Source: Devosia lucknowensis (GTDB lineage: Bacteria; Pseudomonadota; Alphaproteobacteria; Rhizobiales; Devosiaceae). Taken from it: 64,000 nt of DNA. The notes beneath the pieces are model-generated. The model was not told the DNA's origin, did not search any database, and saw nothing but the letters and a program-made list of their open reading frames with translations. The position numbers and the translations under genes are program-made. The DNA lies in assembly GCF_900177655.1 (NCBI RefSeq), contig NZ_FXWK01000001.1, positions 1,550,001-1,614,000 on the forward strand. The letters run 5' to 3'. Each line of letters starts with the position of its first letter. Position 1 is the first letter of the stretch. Below are positions 20,742 through 28,363 of this stretch, piece after piece.

Positions 20742-20887
20742 TAGGATGTGTGGAGATTCATGTCAGGGCGCGACGAAAACGGCGGCTTTCGAGAACCGGC
20801 GCGCAGCGTACGTTTGGGACGTGAGCACCGGAAGCGCAGAAAGTCGGCGTTTGCAGGCAGCCATCACATGAATATCCACACATCCTA
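20742..20887. repeat. 146-bp segment bounded by ~22-bp inverted repeats (MITE-like or long hairpin)
   Basis: Left arm 20743-20763 and right arm 20866-20886 are inverted copies matching at 20 of 21 bases, plus one more pair outside. The 102-bp interior codes for nothing I can see. The right arm contains the stop codon of the tetR gene, and the segment forms almost the whole tetR-ilvC gap. It could be a short transposon-like insertion or a hairpin that ends tetR transcription. No clear target duplication was found. Confidence 0.65.
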
Positions 20888-21532
20888 GGTGTTGGCCTTG
20901 ACCCCGTAGAGAGCCAGGAACTGGTCCGCCGCGGTCTTCACATCGGCTTCGATGTTGGCCTCGACATTGGATTGGGTGAGGCCCTTGTCGCCGAGCAGCA
21001 GACGGATCTGCACGTCGCGCACGACAAGGCCGAAAAACGTGCGATACGCGTCTTCGCTGGACGGAAACCGCAAGAGGCGCGCATCCCGCGCGGCCTCGAG
21101 AATGGGCTTGAGGCGCCGGCGGATGGCCATGGGGCCGTTCTCCAGCACGATATTGCCCAGATCGTCCTTCTCCTGCGCCGCATGGGTAATGGCGGTGCGA
21201 TTGAGGGTAATGGACACTTCACCGATGATGGTGGTCAGGAGGTCGCGCGCGAACTGCTCGAGGCTGAGGCGCAGCGCCTTGAGATTGATGTGGCTGCGGT
21301 CGACAAAGGGCATGCGCACCTTGGCAGCCTGCCACTGCACGGTTGCGGTCAGGAGACCGTCCCGATCACCGAACCACTTGTAGAGCGTTTCCTTGGAGCA
21401 CGAGGCGCGCCGCGCCACCGCTGTCATGGTCAGGCCATCGCCGTTTTCGACAAGCAGATCCAGCGCCGCCGTCAGCACAGCCTGCTGGCGGGGGGTGAAT
21501 GTCTCTTCGTTGACCTTGATGGCAAGGGCCAC
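20885..21532 (-). CDS. TetR family transcriptional regulator
   Basis: About 215 residues. The N-terminal HTH is typical: 'RQQAVLTAALDLLVENGDG', then 'LTMTAVARRASCSKETLYKWFGDRDGLL'. The C-terminal domain resembles TetR_C proteins of unknown ligand. GTG at 21532 was chosen because GGGAGAGGG lies right before it and the longer frame (to 21688) runs through the promoter palindrome. Its stop codon lies inside the right arm of an inverted repeat. The target is unknown; autoregulation is likely from the palindrome at 21588-21603. Confidence 0.85.
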   Translation of the reverse strand: MALAIKVNEETFTPRQQAVLTAALDLLVENGDGLTMTAVARRASCSKETLYKWFGDRDGLLTATVQWQAAKVRMPFVDRSHINLKALRLSLEQFARDLLTTIIGEVSITLNRTAITHAAQEKDDLGNIVLENGPMAIRRRLKPILEAARDARLLRFPSSEDAYRTFFGLVVRDVQIRLLLGDKGLTQSNVEANIEADVKTAADQFLALYGVKANT

Positions 21533-21587
21533 GGACCCTCTCCCTGCAAACGCCCGCCGAACGCTCCGGCGCCTTTTCGTCCGCTGG

Positions 21588-21603
21588 CGTACCGTACGGT
21601 ACG
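21588..21603. promoter_or_regulatory. Candidate TetR operator
   Basis: A perfect 16-bp palindrome CGTACCGTACGGTACG about 55 bp upstream of the tetR start. Its 'ACCGTACGGT' core is of the kind bound by many TetR repressors. Confidence 0.7.
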
Positions 21604-21651
21604 GTTCCAGGCAAGCGGAATCTTGTGTCTGACATCGAGCCATGTAGGAGT

Positions 21652-21705
21652 CCGCCATAATCTGCGGTTTTTTACGAATAGATCGCAAATAGCACCGCCA
21701 TAATC
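21652..21705. repeat. Pair of 11-bp direct repeats at the core/accessory junction
   Basis: CCGCCATAATC occurs at 21652-21662 and again at 21695-21705, 43 bp (about four helical turns) apart, in non-coding DNA between tetR and the first accessory gene. Confidence 0.6.
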
Positions 21706-21804
21706 CGTAAAGTGTGATTATTGGGGTATGCGTCCTGGCGGATCCGTTGGACTGCTAAGTCGAAAAAACGCCTGCGTGCATAAGAGCTTAGGGTGACAAG
21801 CGCC

Positions 21805-22197
21805 TTATTCGGGTAATTTGCTGTAGTTGCCAGCTCGCCGCTGTCTTCTTATGTGATGGATTATATTCTCGATCTCTCTCGATAGCCTGGTCTGGTCAGT
21901 GTCAGGATCGCTGGCTATCTTGATGAGCAAGTCAGCGACAACGCCGGCGCCGCCCACGTTTCTACCGCGTGGGTTAGGCCGATGTGTCCGCCGCATCTTT
22001 CCCTCGTACTCGACAGGGCCGAGCTCGGACTCGATACGCAGCAGCGCGTTCCTGACCCGAGTACTGCTGGCCCCCGTCTTCTCCATCACTGCCTTGGACA
22101 CGCCGGTCTTTTTCCCGTCTTGGGTCGCGTCGGCTAAGTCAGCCAGCACCAGCAAGTCCCCAAGGTTGAGGTTCGGCTTGAAAGTTGGTCTAGGCAT
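21805..22197 (-). CDS. Small stand-alone HTH protein (LysR-like DNA-binding head only)
   Basis: 130 residues. 'GVSKAVMEKTGASSTRVRNALLRIESELGPVEYEGKMRR' follows the shape of a LysR-type winged HTH (helix, turn, recognition helix, 'RIE..LG'), though there is no effector domain afterwards. The rest is a helical tail ('VVADLLIKIASD', 'RLSREIENIIHHIRRQRRAG'). It could be a small regulator or nucleoid/partition-type DNA-binding protein. Its start lies 66 bp from the array of palindromic sites at 22263-22593, a possible binding target. The family was not recognised with certainty. Confidence 0.6.
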   Translation of the reverse strand: MPRPTFKPNLNLGDLLVLADLADATQDGKKTGVSKAVMEKTGASSTRVRNALLRIESELGPVEYEGKMRRTHRPNPRGRNVGGAGVVADLLIKIASDPDTDQTRLSREIENIIHHIRRQRRAGNYSKLPE

Positions 22198-22262
22198 GGA
22201 TGTCCCCCGTCAGACCTAGGGTACCGCTCCCTCCCTTTCGAAATTCTTGAAGCTAAATCGCA

Positions 22263-22593
22263 TAGACGTCGACTCGGCGTCTATTCGCCCAGACTGCTGG
22301 CGAGTCGACGTCAATCCTGAGCCGTTGTTGTCGATTCGACGTCAATTTGCGCCAGCCGAGTAGTGCGCCGCCATGAACCGACCTTTTAACGTCGACTCGA
22401 CAACAATGACACCAGACTGCTGGCGACTCGACAACAGTTTGGCATATTTGTTGTCGAGTCGACGTCAATCGACATCCAGTAGATGTGGCTTGCGTGGAAT
22501 GGCCGGTGCTGATGTCCACTCGACGTGAAAACGTGCATATTGACGTCGACTCGCCAGCAGTTTGGGCACGTTGTTGTCGATTCGACGTCAATA
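22263..22593. repeat. Regular array of nine palindromic ~22-bp sites
   Basis: Each site has a TCGA-N-TCGA core (some with one half changed to GGCGA/TCGCC) and outer arms drawn from three types: ATTGACG, TTGTTG and CTGCTGG. Centres lie at about 22273, 22304, 22336, 22396, 22426, 22459, 22519, 22549 and 22581. Spacing is 30-33 bp inside triplets and 60 bp between triplets, so the triplet recurs every 122-123 bp. It fills the ~500-bp gap between the small HTH gene and the gene at 22702. Confidence 0.9.
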
Positions 22594-22701
22594 TGTCATT
22601 CCGGGACCGTTTCCAGGGTGGCGTTGCCTCGACGAATGGTTCTCGGCGCAGGGCGTCGCTGCCCCTGCTGCCGAAGCCGGTAGGATTAAAGAAGGAAGCA
22701 G

Positions 22702-23547
22702 ATGAGAAAGTCGCCAGCACTTCGACGATCGGACTTTCTCTTAAACGCTCACCTCCAGTGCGCGTGGGACTTCGCGAGATCGCAACGGCTAGATCCATAC
22801 CTGTTCGTCGAGCGGGAGGAGCGGCTCTTCCCGCTGTTTTCGATGCACAGCGGAAGCCTGTCTTGGATCTTGAAATGGCGGCGATCCCAGTGGAGGGCGC
22901 ACGGTAGGTTCGTAGTGCCTAGCCACAAGGATTTGAGCCGACTGCACTTGGCTCTCGAAGACTTCCACCGCCTGCACAAGTTCTTGCCTACGGATCGGAG
23001 GGACATCTCTTCTTTCAAAACCTTGGACGAACTCGCCATGTGCGAATTCACCCTAGACAAGGCATCGACGACAGGGCTCAGGAAGGCTGCCCGCGAGCAG
23101 GCTTATCGAGAAAGCACTGCTCTCTATCGGGACGGTCGGTGGGCCGTCATCCAGCTCCATTCGAGAGCGGCCGCAACCTGGTGGGGCATGGGTACCCGAT
23201 GGTGCACCGCCGCCAGAGAATGCAACGGTTTCGACCGCTATGTCTCCCTCGGACCGCTTTTCGTTCTGCTTACTCCTGCCGGTAAGTTCCAAGTGCATCC
23301 AGCGACGGCCGAGCTGCGGAACGAAGCCGACGGCGAGGTTGACCTACGCACCTTGATCGCGGGCGCGCCGGCGGACTTCGCCAGCACTCTTGAACACGTC
23401 CGCCAACCTGGCGAACCATCGCTTAACTTGACCGGGGGCCTCGATGCAAACCCTATCCAACGGCCCCTCGAAGCTCCCGAGGAGAGCGATGGCGATTGGG
23501 AGCCAGGCTGGTTTTGGGAACTGGAGCCCGGCAGCGGCTTCTTCTGA
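22702..23547 (+). CDS. Hypothetical protein of accessory region
   Basis: 281 residues. The centre has a run of conserved-looking aromatic and polar residues ('TWWGMGTRWCTAARECNGFDRY' spread over residues ~160-180, then 'GPLFVLLTPAGKFQVHP' and an acidic 'EADGEVDL'). This pattern (W-C-T-A, then K-x-Q-x-H) occurs in phage and plasmid proteins of unknown function. The N-terminus is basic and the C-terminus acidic and Trp-rich. No signal peptide. It stands between the palindromic array and umuDC. Not identified further. Confidence 0.6.
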   Translation: MRKSPALRRSDFLLNAHLQCAWDFARSQRLDPYLFVEREERLFPLFSMHSGSLSWILKWRRSQWRAHGRFVVPSHKDLSRLHLALEDFHRLHKFLPTDRRDISSFKTLDELAMCEFTLDKASTTGLRKAAREQAYRESTALYRDGRWAVIQLHSRAAATWWGMGTRWCTAARECNGFDRYVSLGPLFVLLTPAGKFQVHPATAELRNEADGEVDLRTLIAGAPADFASTLEHVRQPGEPSLNLTGGLDANPIQRPLEAPEESDGDWEPGWFWELEPGSGFF

Positions 23548-23625
23548 TATCCCCGACGCGGTGGTCCTGCCAGAAGTATCAGCGACAATCTGCCCAGCGT
23601 AATAATCGACCGATCGCCGAAATTC

Positions 23626-23640
23626 GTTCTTGTTTTGTTT
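23626..23640 (+). promoter_or_regulatory. Candidate SOS (LexA) box of umuDC
   Basis: GTTC-N7-GTTT, one base off the alphaproteobacterial LexA consensus GTTC-N7-GTTC, located 46 bp before the umuD start. Confidence 0.6.
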
Positions 23641-23685
23641 TCGTCGCTCCGGAATGCTTCCTCGCAGGATATTCCAGGAGCGGAC

Positions 23686-24138
23686 ATGCATATCGACGAC
23701 ATCTCCTTGCCGAACGGCATGCCGGTGCCCTTGGTGTCATTCAGGCCGGTGCACGTCCGTTTCGTCGGGCAGACCGTGCATGCCGGATTTCCCAGCCCGG
23801 CCGACGATTTCATCGAAAAGTCCGTCGACCTCAACGAGGTTCTGATCAGCAATCCCACCTCGACATTTTTGTGGAGGGTCGCTGGGGACTGCATGATCGA
23901 CGTCCGCATTTTCCCGGGCGACGTCGTGGTGGTGGATCGTAGCATCGCTGCTCGCCACCGCTCGATCGTCCTGGCCATCATCGATAATTCGCCAACCTTG
24001 AAGCGCATTAACCGACGCGGGAAAACGTTGGTGCTCCATAACGAGAACGCCAAGCTACCCCCATTCACCGTGGACGAGGGTACCGAAATCACGATCTGGG
24101 GCGTGGTGACGGCGACGATCCGCGACCTGCACAAATGA
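23686..24138 (+). CDS. umuD: UmuD-like S24 protein with Cys in place of the catalytic Ser
   Basis: 150 residues. UmuD/LexA-type self-cleaving fold: the scissile Ala33-Gly34 bond sits in '[11 protein letters not shown]', followed by '[18 protein letters not shown]' and the active-site region. Where the family has GDSMID, this protein has '[14 protein letters not shown]', so residue 69 is Cys (TGC at 23890). The partner Lys is kept (Lys106 in 'SPTLKRI'). In SOS mutagenesis UmuD' joins UmuC to form Pol V. Start 23686 follows CAGGAG at a good distance. It overlaps umuC by 4 bp and has an SOS-like box upstream. Confidence 0.9.
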   Translation: MHIDDISLPNGMPVPLVSFRPVHVRFVGQTVHAGFPSPADDFIEKSVDLNEVLISNPTSTFLWRVAGDCMIDVRIFPGDVVVVDRSIAARHRSIVLAIIDNSPTLKRINRRGKTLVLHNENAKLPPFTVDEGTEITIWGVVTATIRDLHK

Positions 24139-25400
24139 CCGCTTTCGCGCTGAGCGACGGCAACTCGTTCTATTGCAGCTGCGAACGCGTTTTCGACCCT
24201 AAGCTGGAACGGCGCCCGGTCATCGTCTTGAGCAACAACGATGGTTGTGCCGTGGCCCGCACCGCGGAGGCGAAGGCGCTCGGGATCAAGATGGGGCACC
24301 CTTACTTCCAGATCAAAGAGCTCTGCGAATTGAACGGTGTCGCGGCGCTGTCCTCGAACTACGCCTTGTACGGCGACATGAGCCGGCGCATGAACGATAT
24401 CTACGGCCGCTTCTCGCCCGCCACGGAAGTCTACTCCATCGACGAGACCTTCTTGGACGTGGATGACATTCCGGTCGCCAAGAGAGCCCAATGGGCCAGC
24501 GATCTACGCTCAACCACCAAACAGTGGACGGGCATTCCGACATGCGTCGGGATCGGACCGACGAAGACCCTGGCCAAGCTTGCGAACAAGTCCGCCAAGA
24601 CGCTTTCTTCCGGCGTGCTGGACCTGACGGATCCTCGCGAGCAGCAACGGGTCATGGCCGACTTCCCGGTCGGCGACGTGTGGGGGATCGGTCGGGCCAG
24701 CCTAGCCAAGCTTGCAACCGAAGGTATCGAGTTCGCCGGACAGCTGCGCGACCTGGAGCCCAAGCGCGCGCGGGCACTTATGACCGTGGTCGGGGAGAAG
24801 ATCGTCCACGAGCTGAATGGTCGGCCATGCATGGAGTTGGAGTCGGTAGCGCCGCAGCGGCAGGGTTGCGCCGTTACCCGTAGCTTCGGCCAGCGGGTAA
24901 CCACCAAACCGGCCATGGAGCAGGCCGTCGCGGGTTATGCCGCCAGGTTGGGCGAGAAGCTCCGCCAACATGGATTGGCGACGAACCATGTGACGGTGTT
25001 CATGCATACCAGTCAGTTCGCGGACGGCGAGCCGCGGCGCAACGTCAGCATGACCATCGACCTGCCCGAGGCTACCAACGATACGATGGCTTTGATCCGT
25101 GCCGCCAAGCGCGCGGTGGATGGCCTTTGGAAGTCCGGTTTCCGGTATTCCAAGGCGGGCATCATCACGCAGGACCTCGTCCCGCCGGAATTGTCCCAGC
25201 GGTCCCTATTCGACAATCTCGACCACGCCAAGGCAGCGAAGGTCATGGCGGCGATGGACAAGGCCAATCTGAGATGGGGGCGCGCAACCGTGGTGCCGGC
25301 GGCGGTCGGCTTGGCGAGCCAATCCGCTTTCTCAACGAAGTTCGAAAAGCGTTCGCCCCGCTACACGACGCGATGGGACGAGCTGCCTCTATGCCATTGA
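24135..25400 (+). CDS. umuC: UmuC-type Y-family DNA polymerase (Pol V catalytic subunit)
   Basis: 421 residues, normal UmuC length. It carries the metal-binding Asp8 ('[15 protein letters not shown]') and Asp103/Glu104 in '[10 protein letters not shown]', the '[14 protein letters not shown]' fingers region, two HhH segments ('[15 protein letters not shown]') and a C-terminal beta-clamp binding sequence 'SQRSLFDNL'. It performs translesion synthesis under SOS induction. It is translationally coupled to umuD. Plasmid- and island-borne umuDC pairs are common on mobile DNA, which fits the accessory context. Confidence 0.95.
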   Translation: MTAFALSDGNSFYCSCERVFDPKLERRPVIVLSNNDGCAVARTAEAKALGIKMGHPYFQIKELCELNGVAALSSNYALYGDMSRRMNDIYGRFSPATEVYSIDETFLDVDDIPVAKRAQWASDLRSTTKQWTGIPTCVGIGPTKTLAKLANKSAKTLSSGVLDLTDPREQQRVMADFPVGDVWGIGRASLAKLATEGIEFAGQLRDLEPKRARALMTVVGEKIVHELNGRPCMELESVAPQRQGCAVTRSFGQRVTTKPAMEQAVAGYAARLGEKLRQHGLATNHVTVFMHTSQFADGEPRRNVSMTIDLPEATNDTMALIRAAKRAVDGLWKSGFRYSKAGIITQDLVPPELSQRSLFDNLDHAKAAKVMAAMDKANLRWGRATVVPAAVGLASQSAFSTKFEKRSPRYTTRWDELPLCH

Positions 25401-25565
25401 TGGTCGCGGCGCTTGCGCCATCCCGGCCAGGCTCGGATAGTGAGCCGTCGATTCAACCGAGCGGACGCAGGGATACCACATGACCGATTTCTTCATCAGC
25501 TAACTAGGGCAGCACGCCTGGCCAACGATCAAGTCGGCCGGAGAGACATCTTTGAAAAGACTGAA

Positions 25566-26081
25566 TTAATTTAAACGATCGCCGATTGCCTGCATCTGCT
25601 CGATCTCGCGACGCTGCGCTTCGATGATCTCGCCGCACAAGGCTACCAGTTCGGCGTCCTCGAGGTCCGCTTCGCGGCACATGAGGATGGCCCCGGAATG
25701 GTGCGGGATCATGCTGTCGACGAACTGGCGGTCGTCGATGAGGGCCTGGGCTCGCGTGCCCCAAAACGACAGCACCGTCAGCAAGATTAACGCGACGTAG
25801 AGGACGACGTTCATGCGCTTGTTCGGGAACATGCCGGGCATGGTGGCCAGCATGAAGATGCCCATGGGCGCCCACATGGTGACGGCCATGTAGAACATGT
25901 TGAGGTTGTTCCGGTAGTCGTGCCAGCCGTCGATCATGGAGAACATGACGACGTACATGACGATCAGGCCCAGGACCATGTTGATCCAGAACATCAAGTA
26001 GGGCCGCCCGTGTCCGCTATGGCCGGGCGACATTGATCGGTTGTCGTGGGCTTCGTGCCCGTGGTGCGCGTGGTCGGTCAT
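25566..26081 (-). CDS. DUF305 membrane protein
   Basis: 171 residues. A His-rich N-terminus ('DHAHHGHEAHDN', 'PGHSGHG') precedes three to four hydrophobic segments and a C-terminal DUF305 piece with 'FVDSMIPHHSGAILMC' and an acidic helix ending 'EQMQAIGDRL'. DUF305 proteins are found with copper and other heavy-metal genes and probably bind metal through the Met/His residues. It is third in a minus-strand CsoR, glutaredoxin/MauE, DUF305 operon. Confidence 0.85.
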   Translation of the reverse strand: MTDHAHHGHEAHDNRSMSPGHSGHGRPYLMFWINMVLGLIVMYVVMFSMIDGWHDYRNNLNMFYMAVTMWAPMGIFMLATMPGMFPNKRMNVVLYVALILLTVLSFWGTRAQALIDDRQFVDSMIPHHSGAILMCREADLEDAELVALCGEIIEAQRREIEQMQAIGDRLN

Positions 26082-26091
26082 GTCGTTCTCC

Positions 26092-26865
26092 TCAGTGTCC
26101 GATGCCCATGGCCATGCCGGCGGGCTTGAGCAGCATCCAGACGGCCATGGCGACCATCATCAAGTTCTCGGTCAGAGACACGAAGCCGAGCGGCACCTTG
26201 CTGTCGCCTCCGACGCATGCGCACTTGAGTTCGCGCTTGTCGATATAGACCGCCTTGAACACCGAGGCGGCGCCGACCGTGCCGATGAAGAGCGCGACAG
26301 GGATCGAGACGAACATGAGGGCGCCCGACACCATCAACACGCCGGCCAGGCCTTCGGCATAGGCGTAGATATAGGCGTACGGAACCCAGCGCTTGGCCAG
26401 GAGGTCGTAGTTGAGAAACATGGTGGCGAAGGCGTCGACGTCCTTGAGCTTCTGGAGCGCCAGGAGACACATGGCGAAGGCGACGAACCATTCGGCCGCA
26501 GCGACGGTCAGGAGCTGGTCGTAGACGGCCCAACTGGTCGCCAGGGCCATGGCGGCAGCCATGGCGAACAGGGCGATGACCGGCGTGTAGGTCACGGCGT
26601 CCTTGTCCTTGACCTTGAGGCCGAAGTAGCGCCGCAGGTCGTCGTAACCCCCTACCCGTTTGCCGTCGATGAAGGTCTGGGGCGTGGTCTTGACGTTGTG
26701 CTCGGCCTTGAAGGCTTCGGTCTGCTCACGGTTCTCCAGGTGATGGTCCTCGACCTCGAACCCCTTGCGCTTGAGCAGGTCGAGCGCCTTCAGGCCATAG
26801 GGACACGTATGCTCCGGGGTGACCATCCTATGGAGGACGGCAGTCTTGGCGGTGGTCATGCGCAC
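26092..26865 (-). CDS. Glutaredoxin-domain / MauE-DoxX-like membrane protein
   Basis: 257 residues in two parts. Residues ~8-80 are a glutaredoxin-like domain with 'HTCPYGLKALDLLKRKGFEVE' (CPYG rather than CPYC, so a monothiol active site) and 'TTPQTFIDGKRVGGYDDL'. Residues ~90-250 hold five to six hydrophobic segments resembling the MauE/DoxX family. It likely passes reducing equivalents to a membrane or periplasmic partner. It sits 7 bp downstream of the CsoR-like gene and 10 bp before the DUF305 gene, so it is probably metal-induced. Confidence 0.85.
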   Translation of the reverse strand: MRMTTAKTAVLHRMVTPEHTCPYGLKALDLLKRKGFEVEDHHLENREQTEAFKAEHNVKTTPQTFIDGKRVGGYDDLRRYFGLKVKDKDAVTYTPVIALFAMAAAMALATSWAVYDQLLTVAAAEWFVAFAMCLLALQKLKDVDAFATMFLNYDLLAKRWVPYAYIYAYAEGLAGVLMVSGALMFVSIPVALFIGTVGAASVFKAVYIDKRELKCACVGGDSKVPLGFVSLTENLMMVAMAVWMLLKPAGMAMGIGH

Positions 26866-26872
26866 TGTCCTT

Positions 26873-27148
26873 TCAGCGCTTGGAGCGGGCGATCAGGTCG
26901 ACCAGCTCTTCGAATTTCTTGGTCTGAGCACCGGCATCGCCCGAAGCGATGGCTTCGGCGACGCAGGAGCGGGCATGCTGCTTGAGGATCTCATCTTCGG
27001 CCTTGGCCAAGGCCGACTTGATCGCCTGCAGCTGATTGAGGATGTCGATGCAGTATGCCTGCTCTTCGACCATGCGGGAGACGCCGTTCACCTGCCCCGC
27101 GATACGGTTGAGCCGGTTGCGGATCGCCAATGTTTCGCCGTCGCACAT
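26873..27148 (-). CDS. CsoR/RcnR family metal-sensing repressor
   Basis: 91 residues, all helical. The Cu(I) ligand set of CsoR is present with exact spacing: Cys33 ('AYCIDIL'), His58 and Cys62 ('QHARSCV'). 'LNRIAGQVNGVSRMV' is the family N-terminus. It should repress the operon until Cu(I) binds. ATG 27148 was chosen over a TTG four codons upstream. A G-tract palindrome of the CsoR type (27161-27177) lies right upstream, so autorepression is likely. Confidence 0.92.
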   Translation of the reverse strand: MCDGETLAIRNRLNRIAGQVNGVSRMVEEQAYCIDILNQLQAIKSALAKAEDEILKQHARSCVAEAIASGDAGAQTKKFEELVDLIARSKR

Positions 27149-27160
27149 ATAAATATCCAA

Positions 27161-27177
27161 ATACCCTATGGGGGTAT
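27161..27177. promoter_or_regulatory. CsoR-type operator
   Basis: ATACCC-TATGG-GGGTAT: six-base perfect arms with the G/C tract typical of CsoR/RcnR operators, 13 bp upstream of the CsoR-like start and inside the divergent region serving the plus-strand metal genes. Confidence 0.8.
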
Positions 27178-27379
27178 AATGGGTATTGTCCTACCGGGGT
27201 TCCAGAGGCGTCGTGCAATTCGAGGAAGCCTCGTCGCCGCTATCATCTCGTTCCTCCGCCTTCGTCGATCGGCTTGATCGTCAACGCCCGACGGTTTCGA
27301 GTTCCGGCGGTCGTCACCCTTGCATTCCGTCTTTCGGCCGCCACAATGTCGCGGTCAAAGCGGGTATCGGGAGATTCGC

Positions 27380-27712
27380 TTGCATCTGGTCCTCAGGTTC
27401 GTCAACGCCCTGGCCTTGGTCGCCGTGCTGGTTCTCAGCGCGGTGCCGGCTCATGCGCACGACCTGCACCACGGATTGCAGGCAAACGACGCCGTGACCG
27501 ACATGGCCGCTGCCGGCCACGATCATCCCGCCGGTCCTGAACAAGGCCACCAGCACGACGACCCAGCCGTCCATTGCGGGGCACCCCTGCTCGCGGTCGA
27601 GCCGCTAGCGATCGGCTGCACCTTCCGGGTGTCCAGCATCGCCTATGACGGCATCGATTCCCCGGCCTTCGCCGACCCGTTGCACGAAGACCTGCGACCT
27701 CCACGCGCCTGA
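27380..27712 (+). CDS. Small secreted His-rich protein
   Basis: About 110 residues from a TTG at 27380 preceded by GGGAGA. Signal peptide 'VNALALVAVLVLSAVPAHA' followed by a His/Asp-rich stretch ('HDLHHGLQ', 'GHDHPAGPEQGHQHDD') that should bind metal in the periplasm. Similar short His-rich proteins sit in front of copper-resistance operons. No named family was recognised. First gene of the plus-strand metal operon, divergent from CsoR. Confidence 0.65.
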   Translation: MHLVLRFVNALALVAVLVLSAVPAHAHDLHHGLQANDAVTDMAAAGHDHPAGPEQGHQHDDPAVHCGAPLLAVEPLAIGCTFRVSSIAYDGIDSPAFADPLHEDLRPPRA

Positions 27713-27766
27713 GCTCGTATCGCCGCCGTCCCATGACGGCATCGAGCAACGTGGAAATCGAAGAAA

Positions 27767-28363
27767 ATGTCGAAGACGAAATATCCGTGGCCTTTGGCCT
27801 GCGGTCTTGTCCTGGCGAGCGCCGTCGCGGTGCTTGGACATGGAGGCGCCACCGGGATCGTGGGTGAGCGCATGATGGGCATGATGATGCTCAGCGAACA
27901 GATGAAGGTGCTTGCGCCTCTGGCCGGAGGCGCGTCGGTTCAGCCGGAGGTGATCCGCGAGGCCGCCGCAATGATCGCGATGCACGGCGGCCCCGCCATG
28001 ACCGATCTTTTTCCGGAAGGAAGCCTCGAAGCACCGACCGAGGCGACCCCCGAGATCTGGGCGAGATGGCAGGAGTTCTCCGGCCTCGCCGACCGGCTCG
28101 CCGTGCTCGGGGAAGAACTCCGCACTACGGCCGACGCCCCGCCCGCCGCGACCGCGGTCAGTGAGCCTTCCCCGCCTCCGTTGTCGGAGTGGGACAGGAT
28201 GAGCTTCGCATCGCTCATGGGAATCCCGACCCCAAGTCTGCAGTCGGTGGATTTGGTCGAGACCGGCTCGGTTTCGGAGCGCCCTCAGGTCCGAACGGCC
28301 GCCGCGGTCTATGACGACATATCGCGAACGTGCGCATCCTGCCACGGCGCGTTCAGGAAATGA
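27767..28363 (+). CDS. Class II-like c-type cytochrome (cytochrome c')
   Basis: 198 residues with a signal peptide ('LACGLVLASAVAVLGHGG'). The heme-attachment motif CASCH is at the extreme C-terminus ('DDISRTCASCHGAFRK'), the position typical of class II cytochromes c'/c556, and the body is helical with Met-rich 'ERMMGMMMLSEQMK'. The Pro-rich insert around residues 125-140 is unusual. A periplasmic electron carrier or metal/NO binder. Its stop overlaps the next start by 4 bp. Confidence 0.85.
   Translation: MSKTKYPWPLACGLVLASAVAVLGHGGATGIVGERMMGMMMLSEQMKVLAPLAGGASVQPEVIREAAAMIAMHGGPAMTDLFPEGSLEAPTEATPEIWARWQEFSGLADRLAVLGEELRTTADAPPAATAVSEPSPPPLSEWDRMSFASLMGIPTPSLQSVDLVETGSVSERPQVRTAAAVYDDISRTCASCHGAFRK

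Noticed and set aside
22263..22593. CRISPR array
   Set aside because: The units are short palindromes with variable arms, the intervening DNA is only ~8-10 bp or ~38 bp, and no cas gene is nearby.
22253..22907. Open frames crossing the palindromic array on both strands
   Set aside because: The frames stay open because the repeat period (about 123 bp) is a multiple of three; the same repeated peptide appears in both strands, which fits repeat DNA rather than genes.
23238..24491. 417-codon minus-strand frame over umuD and its upstream gene
   Set aside because: Antisense shadow of umuD, the start of umuC and the 22702 gene.
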